Positions 7,345-15,053 of a stretch of 49,498 nt of DNA are shown here, piece by piece; position 1 is the first letter of the stretch; each line of letters begins with the position of its first letter. Source of the stretch: Oscillochloris sp. ZM17-4 (lineage in GTDB: Bacteria > Chloroflexota > Chloroflexia > Chloroflexales > Chloroflexaceae); NCBI RefSeq assembly GCF_019599295.1, contig NZ_JAIEWN010000001.1, positions 93,312 through 142,809 of the forward strand. Direction: 5' to 3'. The notes below the pieces were generated by a model. It worked only from the letters and a program-made list of their open reading frames with translations. It ran no database searches and was not told the origin of the DNA. A program made the translations under genes and the position numbers.

Positions 7345-9048
7345 CTACGAGAGGAGATCGCGCACCTCTGCGGCGCTGGCGCAGGCCAGGGCGCGGTCGG
7401 CCAGCTCCGTCGCCGCCGCGCCCTCGGCGGCGCGGATGGCCGCGCGCACCAGCGGCAGGCTATTCGGCCCACAGCTGAGCTCGTCCACGCCAAGGCCGAT
7501 CAGCAGCGCGGTGGCCGCCGGGTCGCCCCCGAGCTCGCCGCAGACGGCCACGTGCCTCCCGTGGCGGTGGGCCGCCTCACAGGTCATGCGGATCAGGCGC
7601 AGCACCGCCGGGTCGAGCGGCTGGTAGAGCTCGTTGATCCGGCTGTTGCCGCGATCGCAGGCCAGGGTGTACTGGGTCAGGTCGTTGGTGCCGATGCTGA
7701 AGAAGTCGGCCTCGCGGGCCAGGGCCTCGGCGTTCAGCGCGGCCGCCGGCACCTCGATCATCACCCCAAGCTGCGGGCTGGCGGCCTGCTCCAGTCCCTC
7801 CTCCGCCAGCTGCTCCCTGGCCCGATCAAGCAGGGCGCGCGCCCGGCGTAGCTCGTCCACCGTGCTGACCATCGGCAGCATGATCCGGATGTCGGCCGCC
7901 GCCCCGGCGCGCAGCAGGGCGCGCAGCTGCGGCAGCAGGATCTCGGGCTGGCTCAGGCCGATGCGCAGGCCGCGCCAGCCCAGGAAGGGGTTGTCCTCGT
8001 GGGGCAGCGGGAAGGCCGGCAGGTGCTTGTCGCCACCCACGTCGAGCGTGCGCACGGTGATCGGCGCGCCGGGCAGCTCGGCGGCCACCGCCGTATAGAG
8101 CGCCAGCTGCTCCTCCTCGCCGGGCAGGTCGGGCCGCTCCAGGAAGAGCAGCTCGGTGCGCAGCAGGCCCACCCCGGCGGCCCCCCACGCGCGGGCGGCC
8201 AGCGCCTCGGCGGGCGTCGACGCGTTGGCCACCAGGGCCACCGCCCGGCCGTCGCGGGTGACGGCGGGCAGGCCGACATCGGCGCGCATAGCGTCCATGC
8301 GGGCGTCGATGTCGGCCCGGGCGCCCCGCAGCCGGGCCAGCGCCTCGGCGGGCGGGTCGATGTGCAGGCTGCCCGCCGCGCCGTCGAGGGCCAGGGCGAC
8401 GCCCTCGGGCAGATCGAGCAGATCCTCGCCGAGGCCGACGACGGCCGGGATGCCGAGGGCGCGGGCCAGGATGGTGCTGTGGGCGGTGAGCCCGCCGGCG
8501 GCCAGGGCGAAGCCGAGCAGCCGCTCGCGGGGGGCGCTGATCAGGTCGGAGGGGCCGAGGTCGCGGGCGACCACCACCGCCGGGGCCTCCAGTCGCTCGG
8601 CGAGCCCCTTGGCCCCGGTGAGCCGGCGCTGCACCTGGCCGACCACATCGCGCACATCGGCGGCGCGGGCGCTCAGGTACTCGTCGCCGATCGCGATCAG
8701 CTCGGCGGCCTGCTCCTCGCCGGCCGCGCCGATCGCCTGGGCCGCGCCCATGCCGCCCTCGACGATCAGGGCCGCCGCACGCTCGCGCAGGCTCGGGTCT
8801 CCCAGGAGCATGCGGTGTGCGCCGAAGATCTCGGCCTCCTCGGCCTGCTCCTCGGCGCGCAGCTGCTCCTCAAGCGCGGCGATGGCGATATCGACCTCGG
8901 CGATCGCCGCGTCGAGGCGGGCCATCGCATCCTCGGGGCTCTCGGCCGCGGCCGCGCCCGCCGCCGACACGGGGTTGAACACTAGGGCCGGTCCGATCAC
9001 GATCCCCGGCGCGGCGGCCAGCCCGCGCATGATCTGGGCTGTGGGCAT
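7345..9048 (-). CDS. ptsI: Phosphoenolpyruvate-protein phosphotransferase (PTS enzyme I)
   Basis: A 567-residue enzyme I, which takes phosphate from phosphoenolpyruvate onto a His and passes it to HPr. The N-terminal HPr-binding helical insert is followed by the swivelling domain with the phosphorylated His190 (GGLTAHSTILARALGIPAVVG). The C-terminal TIM barrel has GVGLLRTELLFLER, VRTLDVGGDKHLP, FLGWRGLRIGL, IMLPMVS, GVMIEVPAAAL, FFSIGTNDLTQY and the active-site Cys in VAVCGELGGDP. Length is normal. The start MPTAQIMRGLAAAPG at 9048 is preferred over an upstream start that would lie in the hairpin at 9065-9123. HPr and enzyme II genes are not in the window, so whether it feeds sugar uptake, dihydroxyacetone phosphorylation or regulation is unknown. 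Confidence 0.95.
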   Translation of the reverse strand: MPTAQIMRGLAAAPGIVIGPALVFNPVSAAGAAAAESPEDAMARLDAAIAEVDIAIAALEEQLRAEEQAEEAEIFGAHRMLLGDPSLRERAAALIVEGGMGAAQAIGAAGEEQAAELIAIGDEYLSARAADVRDVVGQVQRRLTGAKGLAERLEAPAVVVARDLGPSDLISAPRERLLGFALAAGGLTAHSTILARALGIPAVVGLGEDLLDLPEGVALALDGAAGSLHIDPPAEALARLRGARADIDARMDAMRADVGLPAVTRDGRAVALVANASTPAEALAARAWGAAGVGLLRTELLFLERPDLPGEEEQLALYTAVAAELPGAPITVRTLDVGGDKHLPAFPLPHEDNPFLGWRGLRIGLSQPEILLPQLRALLRAGAAADIRIMLPMVSTVDELRRARALLDRAREQLAEEGLEQAASPQLGVMIEVPAAALNAEALAREADFFSIGTNDLTQYTLACDRGNSRINELYQPLDPAVLRLIRMTCEAAHRHGRHVAVCGELGGDPAATALLIGLGVDELSCGPNSLPLVRAAIRAAEGAAATELADRALACASAAEVRDLLS

Positions 9049-9064
9049 ATGTGTCATGTATCCC

Positions 9065-9123
9065 GTAGGGCCGAAGCATTTGGCTGGCTCGCAAAGCGAG
9101 CCAGCCAAATGCTTCGGCCCTAC
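9065..9123. repeat. Perfect 28-bp inverted repeat with AAA loop, dispersed family
   Basis: Bases 9065-9092 are the exact reverse complement of 9096-9123 with a 3-base loop. The outer 16 bases of each arm are the GTAGGGCCGAAGCATT unit also seen at 28-42 and 2279-2343; the inner part is unrelated. It fills the gap between the dehydrogenase stop (9127) and the ptsI start and may terminate the former. Confidence 0.9.
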
Positions 9124-9126
9124 CCT

Positions 9127-10272
9127 TTACCGTATCCCCAAGACACTATGGGCGATCACGCCGCGCAGAATCTCCGAGGTGCCCTCGCCGATCGTCAGCA
9201 GGCGCGTGTCGCGGTACATCCGCTCGACGGGGAACTCCTGGCTGTAGCCGTAGCCGCCGAGGACCTGGATGGCGTCCCGGCAGACTTTCTCGGCGGCCTC
9301 GGAGGCGTAGAGCTTGGCGGCGGCGGCCTCCCGGCTGTAGGGCCGGCCCTGATCCTTCAGCCAGGCCGCCCGGTAGACGAGCAGGCGCGCCGCGCCGATG
9401 GCCACCTCCATATCGGCGATCATATTTGCCACCGACTGGTGCGCGCCGATCGGCTTGCCGAAGGCCTCGCGCTCGCGGGCGTAGCTCACGGCGGCCTCGT
9501 AGGCGCCCTGGGCCAGGCCCAGCGCCATCGCGCCGATGCCGACCCGCCCGCCGTCGAGCACCTGGAGGAACTGGATGAACCCCTTGCCGCGCTCGCCGAG
9601 CAGGTTCTCTCGCGGCACGCGCACATCATCCAGCTGGATCGCCGTCGTCACCGACCCGCGCAGGCCCATCTTGTGCTCGGGCTGGCCGAAGCTCATCCCC
9701 GGCGTGCCGCCCGGGATGATGATCGCGCTGATCCCGCGCTTGCCGCGCTCCCGGTCGGTCACGGCGGTGACGATGATATGGCCGGCGACGGGCGCGTTGG
9801 TGATCCACATCTTGCTGCCGTTGATCACCCACTCATCGCCTTTGAGCGCGGCGGTGGTGCGGGTTGCCCCTGCGTCGGAGCCGGCGTGGGGCTCGGTGAG
9901 GCCGAAGGCGGCCATGTATGTGCCCTCGGCGGCGGGCCTCAGGAAGCGCCGCTGCTGCTCGGGCGTGCCGAACATGGCGATCGGCGCGCTGCCCAGCCCG
10001 AGGTGGGCCGAGTAGGCGATCGCCGTCGACCCGCAGCAGCGGGCCACCTCCTCGATCGCAATCGCCGTGCTGACGCTGTCCACGCCCGCGCCGCCCAGCT
10101 CCTCGGGGAAGGGCAGCCCCATCAGCCCGAGCGCCGCCATCTTGCGGAATGTCTCGGCGGGGAACTCTCCGCTCTCATCGACGTGGCGGGCCTGGGGCGC
10201 GATCTCGCCCTCGGCGAACTCGCGCACCGTGCGCCGGATCATCGCCTGCTCGTCGGTCAGGTCAAAGTGCAT
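9127..10272 (-). CDS. Acyl-CoA dehydrogenase
   Basis: A 381-residue canonical acyl-CoA dehydrogenase that catalyses alpha,beta-oxidation of acyl-CoA using FAD and electron-transfer flavoprotein. Signatures are MHFDLTDEQAMIRRTVREFAEGEIAP, the substrate/FAD motif AFGLTEPHAGSDAGAT, GDEWVINGSKMWITNA, QVLGGYGYSQEFPVERMYRDTR and the catalytic-base motif IGEGTSEIL. Length and order match short-chain or butyryl/isovaleryl-type enzymes. The start at 10272 follows GGAGG at five bases spacing; a start at 10284 would overlap this Shine-Dalgarno and is rejected. No beta-oxidation partners lie beside it, so chain-length or branched-chain specificity cannot be assigned. Compare 4621-5802, which lacks the catalytic motif. 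Confidence 0.94.
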   Translation of the reverse strand: MHFDLTDEQAMIRRTVREFAEGEIAPQARHVDESGEFPAETFRKMAALGLMGLPFPEELGGAGVDSVSTAIAIEEVARCCGSTAIAYSAHLGLGSAPIAMFGTPEQQRRFLRPAAEGTYMAAFGLTEPHAGSDAGATRTTAALKGDEWVINGSKMWITNAPVAGHIIVTAVTDRERGKRGISAIIIPGGTPGMSFGQPEHKMGLRGSVTTAIQLDDVRVPRENLLGERGKGFIQFLQVLDGGRVGIGAMALGLAQGAYEAAVSYAREREAFGKPIGAHQSVANMIADMEVAIGAARLLVYRAAWLKDQGRPYSREAAAAKLYASEAAEKVCRDAIQVLGGYGYSQEFPVERMYRDTRLLTIGEGTSEILRGVIAHSVLGIR

Positions 10273-10330
10273 CGTTGCCTCCACAACATGGCTGTGTCAT
10301 CGATCTCTAGCGTAGCTACAGACAGATCGA

Positions 10331-11473
10331 TTATACAACCATCAGCTCCACGCCCTCCATCGTCTCGGCGATCAGGTTGTCCACCACCGCCTTCAGGTCG
10401 CCGCCGCTCTCCTCAAACACCCGCAGCTGGCGGTCGGCGCTGGAGCCGTGCTCGGCGATGTGCAGCAGGTACTCGACCTCCTTGCGCGAGCCGAGCATGT
10501 CGACGACATCGTCCACCAGCTCGACCATCTCGTGGATGAGGGCCTTCGTCTCCACCTCGCTGCGCTTGCCGAAGTCGATCATCTTGCCGCCGAGGCCGTA
10601 GCGCTGCGCCCGCCACTTGTTCTCGTTGATCAGCGCCCGCCGGTAGACCCGGAAGGTCGTGTTGTGCTCAAACATCGTGTAGAACTTGACGATAACCGCC
10701 TGCATCATGGCCGCCAGGGCCAGGCACTCCTCGACCCTGGTGGCGATATCGCAGACGCGGAACTCCAGCGTGCCGAAGATCGGGTGCGGGCGCAGGTCCC
10801 ACCAGATCTTCTTGCCGTTGTCGATGCAGCCGGTGCTGATCAGCAGCTCGATATAGCGCTCGAACTCGCCGGCCGAGGCGAAGGTCGGCGGGGTGCCGGT
10901 GCGCGGGAAGCCGCTGAAGATTAGGCTGCGGTAGGAGTGGAATCCGGTCTTGCGGCCCATCCAGAAGGGCGACGAGGTGCTGAGGGCCAGCAGGTGTGGG
11001 CAGATATAGCGGGCCACGTTCATCAGCTCGATCGCCACGTGGTTGCTGGGCATACCGATGTGGGTGTGCATCCCGAAGATCAGCAGCTGGAGCGCGGCGT
11101 CCTGCATCTCCCCAACCACCGCGTCGTAGCGCTCGTGGGGCGTGATCTCCTGGGTCATCCACGAGGAGAAGGGGTGGGTGCCGGCGGCGACGATCTTCAG
11201 GCCGTGGCGGGCGGCCAGCCCGGCGATCGTGCCGCGCAGGTGGAGGATCTCCGCCCTGGCCTCCGAGATCGTCCGGCAGGGCCGCGTGCCCACCTCCACA
11301 ATGCTCTGGTGCATCTCGGGCTTGATCTGCTCGCGCAGGATCATCTGGCCCGGCTCGAGGATCTGCGTGATGTAGGAGCGCAGCTCGCGCGTCTCCGGGT
11401 CGACGATCTGGTACTCCTCCTCGATCCCCAGGGTAAACGCGAAGTCCGGGTCCATCGGGTTGTACACGCTCAC
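10331..11473 (-). CDS. Carboxylate-amine ligase, GCS2/YbdK family
   Basis: A 380-residue protein of the glutamate-cysteine ligase type 2 family (YbdK-like). Members form an amide bond between Glu and an amine using ATP, and some make gamma-glutamylcysteine. Visible motifs are FTLGIEEEYQIVDPETREL, EQIKPEMHQSIVEVGT, ILHLRGTI, GMHTHIGMPS (metal/ATP site), SPFWMGRKTGFHSYR and GTLEFRVCDIATRVEE. I choose GTG at 11473 because AGGAG lies six bases upstream. The open frame continues to 11680 only because the heptamer array there is translatable, giving a meaningless PCSLFPV repeat. The true substrate in this organism is unknown. Confidence 0.92.
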   Translation of the reverse strand: MSVYNPMDPDFAFTLGIEEEYQIVDPETRELRSYITQILEPGQMILREQIKPEMHQSIVEVGTRPCRTISEARAEILHLRGTIAGLAARHGLKIVAAGTHPFSSWMTQEITPHERYDAVVGEMQDAALQLLIFGMHTHIGMPSNHVAIELMNVARYICPHLLALSTSSPFWMGRKTGFHSYRSLIFSGFPRTGTPPTFASAGEFERYIELLISTGCIDNGKKIWWDLRPHPIFGTLEFRVCDIATRVEECLALAAMMQAVIVKFYTMFEHNTTFRVYRRALINENKWRAQRYGLGGKMIDFGKRSEVETKALIHEMVELVDDVVDMLGSRKEVEYLLHIAEHGSSADRQLRVFEESGGDLKAVVDNLIAETMEGVELMVV

Positions 11474-11503
11474 GGCGCTCTCCTCGGTTCTGTGATCGGT
11501 TAG

Positions 11504-11603
11504 GAGACAGGGGATAGGGGATAGGGAACAGGGAACAGGGAACAGGGAACAGGGAACAGGGAACAGGGAACAGGGAACAGGGAACAGGGAACAGGGAACA
11601 GGG
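11504..11603. repeat. Tandem heptamer array (GGGAACA x11 and variants)
   Basis: Seven-base periodicity runs from 11504: GAGACAG, GGGATAG twice, then GGGAACA in 11 tandem copies at 11524-11600. It lies between the GTG of the ligase gene and its best -10 box, so the ligase mRNA leader would contain the array as CCTGTTC units. Confidence 0.95.
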
Positions 11604-11621
11604 TCTGGTTGGGATGTAGAT

Positions 11622-11627
11622 ATTATA
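11622..11627 (-). promoter_or_regulatory. -10 candidate TATAAT for the carboxylate-amine ligase
   Basis: The minus strand reads TATAAT, a perfect consensus -10, with no convincing -35. Transcription from here would cross the heptamer array before reaching the GTG at 11473. Confidence 0.35.
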
Positions 11628-11657
11628 CACGGAGATGCTTTTGGGTGTCGCTTGCCC

Positions 11658-11720
11658 GGACATACGGATGCTGGTAGCATACGTATGTCCCCTGTCCCCT
11701 GTCCCCTGTCCCCTGTCCCC
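11658..11720. repeat. Hairpin plus tandem heptamers TGTCCCC x5
   Basis: GGACATACG (11658-11666) pairs with CGTATGTCC (11682-11690), and ATGCT/AGCAT pair inside it. TGTCCCC is repeated five times at 11686-11720. These units are close to the reverse complement of the GGGAACA/GGGATAG units at 11504-11603, so the two arrays face each other across the intergenic region. Confidence 0.85.
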
Positions 11721-11734
11721 TAGTGCGAGGTGCT

Positions 11735-12796
11735 ATGGATGTCGAACGCTTTCGCCCGGCCGCCGAGCGCTGCCTGGCCGGCGCGCGGATGGGCGGGCTC
11801 GTGCTGGCGGCGGCCGCCGGCGACGATGCGCCCCAGTCGCTCGCCCTCGGCGCCGACGCCGCCGGGGCCGCCCTCGCCGCCAACACCCTGTTCATCACGG
11901 CCTCGATCACCAAGCTTGCCACCGCCCTGGCCGTCCTGCGCCTGGCCGACCTCGGCGCCCTCGGCCTCGACGCCGCCCTGGCCGCGCACCTTCCCGACGC
12001 CGCCGCGGCCCAGCCCGGCGTGACCCTGCGGCGCATCCTGAGCCACAGCGCCGGGCTGCCGGTGGACGTGCGCGCCGAGCGGGCGCCCTACCGCATCGGG
12101 CTAGGCTGGCCCCAGCTGGCCGCGGCCTGCCTCGCCGAGCCGCCGGTGGCCGCGCCGGGCAGCGTGGTTCAGTACGGGAACGTGGGCTACGGGCTGGCCG
12201 CCGTGATCGTCGAGCGGCTCTCCGGCATGCCCTTTGCCGCCGCCCTTCAGGATCTGGTGCTCGGCCCGCTCGGCGTCGAGGGCTACCTGGGCGACGAGCC
12301 GCCGCGCGCCCCGGCCCTGCTGGCCGATATTCGCGGCAGCAATCCGCCGGAGCTTGCGCCGTTCAACTCGGCCTTCTACCGCTCGCTGGCCCTGCCCTGG
12401 GCCTGCCTGGTGACGACGGCCGAGGGCGCGCTGGCCCTGGTGCGGGCCTTCGCTGGCCGGCCGGCCGGCTTCCTCTCGCCCGCGACCCTGGCCGACGCGC
12501 GGCGCAGCCAGACCGACGGCCTGCCGGGCGGGGCGGCCCCGCCGCTCTGGTACGCCGCGTGCCCCTGGGGCGTCGGCCCCGACATCCGCGGCGCCAAGCA
12601 GCCCCACTGGGCGCCGCCAAACGCCGCGCCCGAATCCTTCGGCCACGCCGGCGCCTCGGGCTGCATCGCCTGGCACGACCCGGCCAGTGACACCAGCTAC
12701 GCGATTATGGGCACGAGGACGGCCACCAACGGCTGGCTGCTGCGCCACGCCACCACGCTGGGCGACGCGCTGATCGAGGGGCGCGCCCGCACCTAA
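11735..12796 (+). CDS. Serine hydrolase, beta-lactamase/penicillin-binding fold
   Basis: A 353-residue class C beta-lactamase-like protein (beta-lactamase-related serine hydrolase, AmpC/EstB superfamily). The SxxK nucleophile motif is SITK (in TASITKLATALAVLRL), the YxN motif is YGNVGYG, and the RRILSHSAGLP signature follows the first helix. The C-terminal HxG-like triad element is not certain; GHAGASGCIAW is the best candidate. There is no signal peptide, so it is probably a cytoplasmic esterase or peptidase rather than a resistance enzyme. The start at 11735 has GAGG upstream; a GTG at 11723 is also possible. It is divergent from the carboxylate-amine ligase and followed by a perfect hairpin. 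Confidence 0.88.
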   Translation: MDVERFRPAAERCLAGARMGGLVLAAAAGDDAPQSLALGADAAGAALAANTLFITASITKLATALAVLRLADLGALGLDAALAAHLPDAAAAQPGVTLRRILSHSAGLPVDVRAERAPYRIGLGWPQLAAACLAEPPVAAPGSVVQYGNVGYGLAAVIVERLSGMPFAAALQDLVLGPLGVEGYLGDEPPRAPALLADIRGSNPPELAPFNSAFYRSLALPWACLVTTAEGALALVRAFAGRPAGFLSPATLADARRSQTDGLPGGAAPPLWYAACPWGVGPDIRGAKQPHWAPPNAAPESFGHAGASGCIAWHDPASDTSYAIMGTRTATNGWLLRHATTLGDALIEGRART

Positions 12797-12800
12797 AATC

Positions 12801-12849
12801 TTGTACTGCCGAAATGTGCCAGCGAAGCTGGCACATTTCGGCAGTACAA
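12801..12849. terminator. Perfect 23-bp inverted repeat with GAA loop between convergent genes
   Basis: Bases 12801-12823 are the exact reverse complement of 12827-12849. The element lies between the hydrolase stop (12796) and the opposing regulator stop (12879), a natural place for a bidirectional terminator. Its outer ends carry short A/T stretches. Confidence 0.8.
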
Positions 12850-12878
12850 AGCGGGGCATAGGCTGGCAGCATCGCGCG

Positions 12879-13580
12879 CTACGCGCCGCCCTCCTGGCGG
12901 ATCACCTCGATCGTGCGGGCGAGCCGCCGGTCGAGGGGGTAGGCCTGCCCGCCGATACGGATAGTGATCGGGCCGTCGAAGGGCGCGCTCTCGACGACCC
13001 GCACGCAGCTGCCGGGGGTGAGGCCGAGCCCCGCGAGGTAGCGCAGCCGGTCGGCGCTCTGGTCGCGCACGCGCGCGATGCGGGCGCACTCGCCCACCGC
13101 CAGGTCGGCCAGGCGGATGTCGTCGCTCGGCGGCAGCCGGCCCTCCAGCGTCGGGATCGGGTCGCCGTGCGGGTCGACATTCGGGTTGCCGAGGTGTGCG
13201 GCGATGCGGGCCTCCAGCTTCTCGCTGATATGGTGCTCCAGCCGCTCCGCCTCCTCGTGGACCTCGTCCCAGCTATAGCCGAGCGCCTCCACCAGGTACA
13301 GCTCAAGCAGGCGGTGGTGGCGGATCACCTCAAGGGCGATCCGCTCGCCGCCGGAGGTGAGCTGGACGCCCTGGTAGGGCGTGTGCTGGACCAGGCTCAT
13401 CTCGGCGAGCTTCTTGATCATGCCGGTGACGGACCCCGGCTTAAAGCCGCGCTGCTCGCCGAGCATGGAGGTGGTGACCACGCCGCCCTGCTGCTGGAGC
13501 GTGTAGATCGCCTTGAGGTAGTCCTCGATCGCCGGCGTGACACGGCTGCTCTGGTGGATCTGCTCGTCGGGTGCCGTCAT
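12879..13580 (-). CDS. Metal-dependent transcriptional regulator, DtxR/MntR family
   Basis: A 233-residue regulator that represses metal-uptake genes when loaded with Fe2+ or Mn2+. The N-terminal winged helix-turn-helix (TPAIEDYLKAIYTLQ, VTTSMLGEQRGFKPGSVTGMIKKLAE) is followed by the dimerisation/metal domain with His88/89, Glu93, His108, Glu112, Glu115 and His116 (WDEVHEEAERLEHHIS), and a C-terminal FeoA/SH3-like domain (LADLAVGECARIARV). Position 112 is Glu, where DtxR has the redox-sensitive Cys102; that matches MntR and suggests manganese, but this is inference. The start at 13580 is preferred because GGAGG lies eight bases upstream. No metal transporter gene is adjacent. Confidence 0.93.
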   Translation of the reverse strand: MTAPDEQIHQSSRVTPAIEDYLKAIYTLQQQGGVVTTSMLGEQRGFKPGSVTGMIKKLAEMSLVQHTPYQGVQLTSGGERIALEVIRHHRLLELYLVEALGYSWDEVHEEAERLEHHISEKLEARIAAHLGNPNVDPHGDPIPTLEGRLPPSDDIRLADLAVGECARIARVRDQSADRLRYLAGLGLTPGSCVRVVESAPFDGPITIRIGGQAYPLDRRLARTIEVIRQEGGA

Positions 13581-13751
13581 CGACTGCGCCTCCTTCCCGA
13601 GGAGTGTCTGCGCCACTGCGTTCGCTTCTGGCAACTGTACCATAATCTCGCCTGGTTTGCATGCTGGCGCGCTGCGTGCTATCCTACGTCGTCAGAGCGG
13701 CAGCTACGCCGATCATCCCATTCGCCCCGGCTGAGATAGAGGTGCTCGACG

Positions 13752-14171
13752 ATGACCATCACCGATCGTATGCTCACGGGCGCAATCGCCAATAACCCCG
13801 CCAACTATGATGGCGACGGCGAGTGGCGCTACTCCATCCCCCACAAGTCACTGTACTTCACCCGCGCATCCGCCGCCGACGCGCGCGATAGCGAGCCCTG
13901 GTTCCCGCTGCCCTCGCTCAACCCCGACGGCTCACGCCGCATGGAGCTGGCCTTCCAGCAGTTCATCCAGCGCCGCTGGCCGCCGAGCCGGCGGGCCGAG
14001 CTTGAGCGCTTCGCCGAGCGGCGCGGCTGGAACCTGGCCATGGAGCTGAAGTACGGCGGCGGCGCCCTGGAGGATAAGGAGGCCGAGGAGTGGCAGTACG
14101 TGGTCAACCGCGAGCTCCAGCGCCTCGCCCAGCAGGTGCGCCAGAAGATCGCTGAGATCGGGCAGGGCTGA
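13752..14171 (+). CDS. Hypothetical protein, 139 aa
   Basis: A 139-residue protein starting MTITDRMLTGAIANNP with AGAGG upstream. It has no signal peptide or membrane segment. The C-terminal half is highly charged and helical (RRAELERFAERRGWNLAMELKYGGG, then EDKEAEEWQYVVNRELQRLAQQ), suggesting a helical bundle or short coiled coil. I do not recognise a family. It is divergent from the DtxR-type regulator with a 171-base gap, so it could share a control region with it, but I see no clear operator palindrome. A bulged GC hairpin follows its stop. Confidence 0.7.
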   Translation: MTITDRMLTGAIANNPANYDGDGEWRYSIPHKSLYFTRASAADARDSEPWFPLPSLNPDGSRRMELAFQQFIQRRWPPSRRAELERFAERRGWNLAMELKYGGGALEDKEAEEWQYVVNRELQRLAQQVRQKIAEIGQG

Positions 14172-14223
14172 CAAACAACCAAGCGGCCTCAGACAGGCCG
14201 ATTCAGCGGCCTTCGCAGACTGA

Positions 14224-14246
14224 GCCCGCCCGTTTACGGGCCGGGC
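14224..14246. terminator. GC-rich hairpin between convergent genes
   Basis: GCCCG-CCCG (14224-14232) pairs with CGGG-CGGGC (14237-14246, one bulged C) around a TTTA loop, followed by GCTTTCT. It lies between the stops of the 139-residue gene and the opposing 118-residue gene. Confidence 0.55.
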
Positions 14247-14256
14247 GCTTTCTGCG

Positions 14257-14613
14257 CTACAGCCCCCCAGTGAATCGGTACTCCCTGGTCCTCACCACGC
14301 CGAGGATGCGGTAGGTTGCCGTGGCGCAGATCGCGTGCGGCCCGGCGGCCGCGCCGCCAACCGGCACCTCGGCCTCGGTCGCCTCGCCGTCGGTGGTGAT
14401 GCTGCCGGACGCGCCGGCGCCCAGGCTCAGGTCGAAGATGATGCTCTGGGGCCGGGCACCCGCGCCATAGCCCCAGCTGAACCTGGCGTAGGCCGGCCCA
14501 TCGCCGCTGACCCCGTTCAGGCGCAGGTTGCGCACGCTCGCCGGCAGGAGCGCCCCCCGCCACACCACTGCGGTCAGCACGCCCCAGAAAGCGATCCAGA
14601 ACCCTCTTCGCAT
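14257..14613 (-). CDS. Small exported or membrane-anchored hypothetical protein, 118 aa
   Basis: A 118-residue protein with an N-terminal signal-anchor (MRRGFWIAFWGVLTAVVW) followed by a beta-rich, Gly/Ala/Thr-rich domain (GASGSITTDGEATEAEVPVGG) and a Cys in HAICATATYRI. It reads like a small extracytoplasmic immunoglobulin-like domain. No family is recognised. Its stop is close to a hairpin shared with the opposing gene, and yhbY lies 9 bases upstream on the same strand, so it probably follows yhbY in one transcript. Confidence 0.65.
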   Translation of the reverse strand: MRRGFWIAFWGVLTAVVWRGALLPASVRNLRLNGVSGDGPAYARFSWGYGAGARPQSIIFDLSLGAGASGSITTDGEATEAEVPVGGAAAGPHAICATATYRILGVVRTREYRFTGGL

Positions 14614-14622
14614 CAGTGCCCC

Positions 14623-14973
14623 CTACTCGTCGTCGTCGTCATCCTCGCCCGCATCGTCGGCCTGCGCGTCGCCGTGGGGCAGCCTGATCTGGCGCCGCTC
14701 CGGGTCGGCCTGCTGGCGGTAGAGCGTGGCCACGTGGCCGATCAGGATCACCAGGGAGCTGCCCGTCTCCTCCAGGATCGTCGCGGTGAGCTGCTTGCGC
14801 TCATCCTTATGCTCCAGGAAGCGCACCTTGATCAGCTCGTGGGCGTCGAGCTCGCGGTTGACCTTATCGACGATCTGTTCGGTGAGCCCCTGCTTGCCCA
14901 GCATCACCGTGGGCTTGAGCGGGTTGGCGAGCTTGCGCAGGAAGTTGCGCTGGCGTTTTGTGATCTCTTGCAT
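14623..14973 (-). CDS. yhbY: YhbY-family RNA-binding protein (CRM domain)
   Basis: A 116-residue protein with a single CRM/YhbY RNA-binding domain, a family linked to assembly of the large ribosomal subunit. The family signature is KRQRNFLRKLANPLKPTVMLGKQGLT, with the GxxG-like turn in LGKQGL, then ELDAHELIKVRFLEH and LVILIGHVATLYRQ. The tail after residue 95 is strongly acidic (AGEDDDDDE), beyond the usual domain end, which is common in bacterial YhbY variants. It precedes the small 118-residue gene and is followed upstream by the tandem repeats at 14989. Confidence 0.92.
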   Translation of the reverse strand: MQEITKRQRNFLRKLANPLKPTVMLGKQGLTEQIVDKVNRELDAHELIKVRFLEHKDERKQLTATILEETGSSLVILIGHVATLYRQQADPERRQIRLPHGDAQADDAGEDDDDDE

Positions 14974-14988
14974 GTCGCTCCTAGTGCA

Positions 14989-15030
14989 ATTGCAGATTGC
15001 AGATTGCAGATTGCAGATTGCAGATTGCAG
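14989..15030. repeat. Tandem heptamer ATTGCAG x6
   Basis: Six exact tandem copies of ATTGCAG. The array lies immediately upstream of the yhbY start (14973, minus strand). No mirrored partner array is nearby. Confidence 0.95.
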
Positions 15031-15053
15031 ATGGGTGTGGAGCGGCGAAGCCG

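Noticed and set aside
11524-11600. CRISPR-like tandem array
   Set aside because: The units are 7 bases with no spacers and no cas genes nearby, so it is a simple tandem repeat.
11474-11680. N-terminal extension of the carboxylate-amine ligase
   Set aside because: The extra residues are translated heptamer repeat (PCSLFPV units). GTG at 11473 has its own AGGAG and starts the conserved domain.
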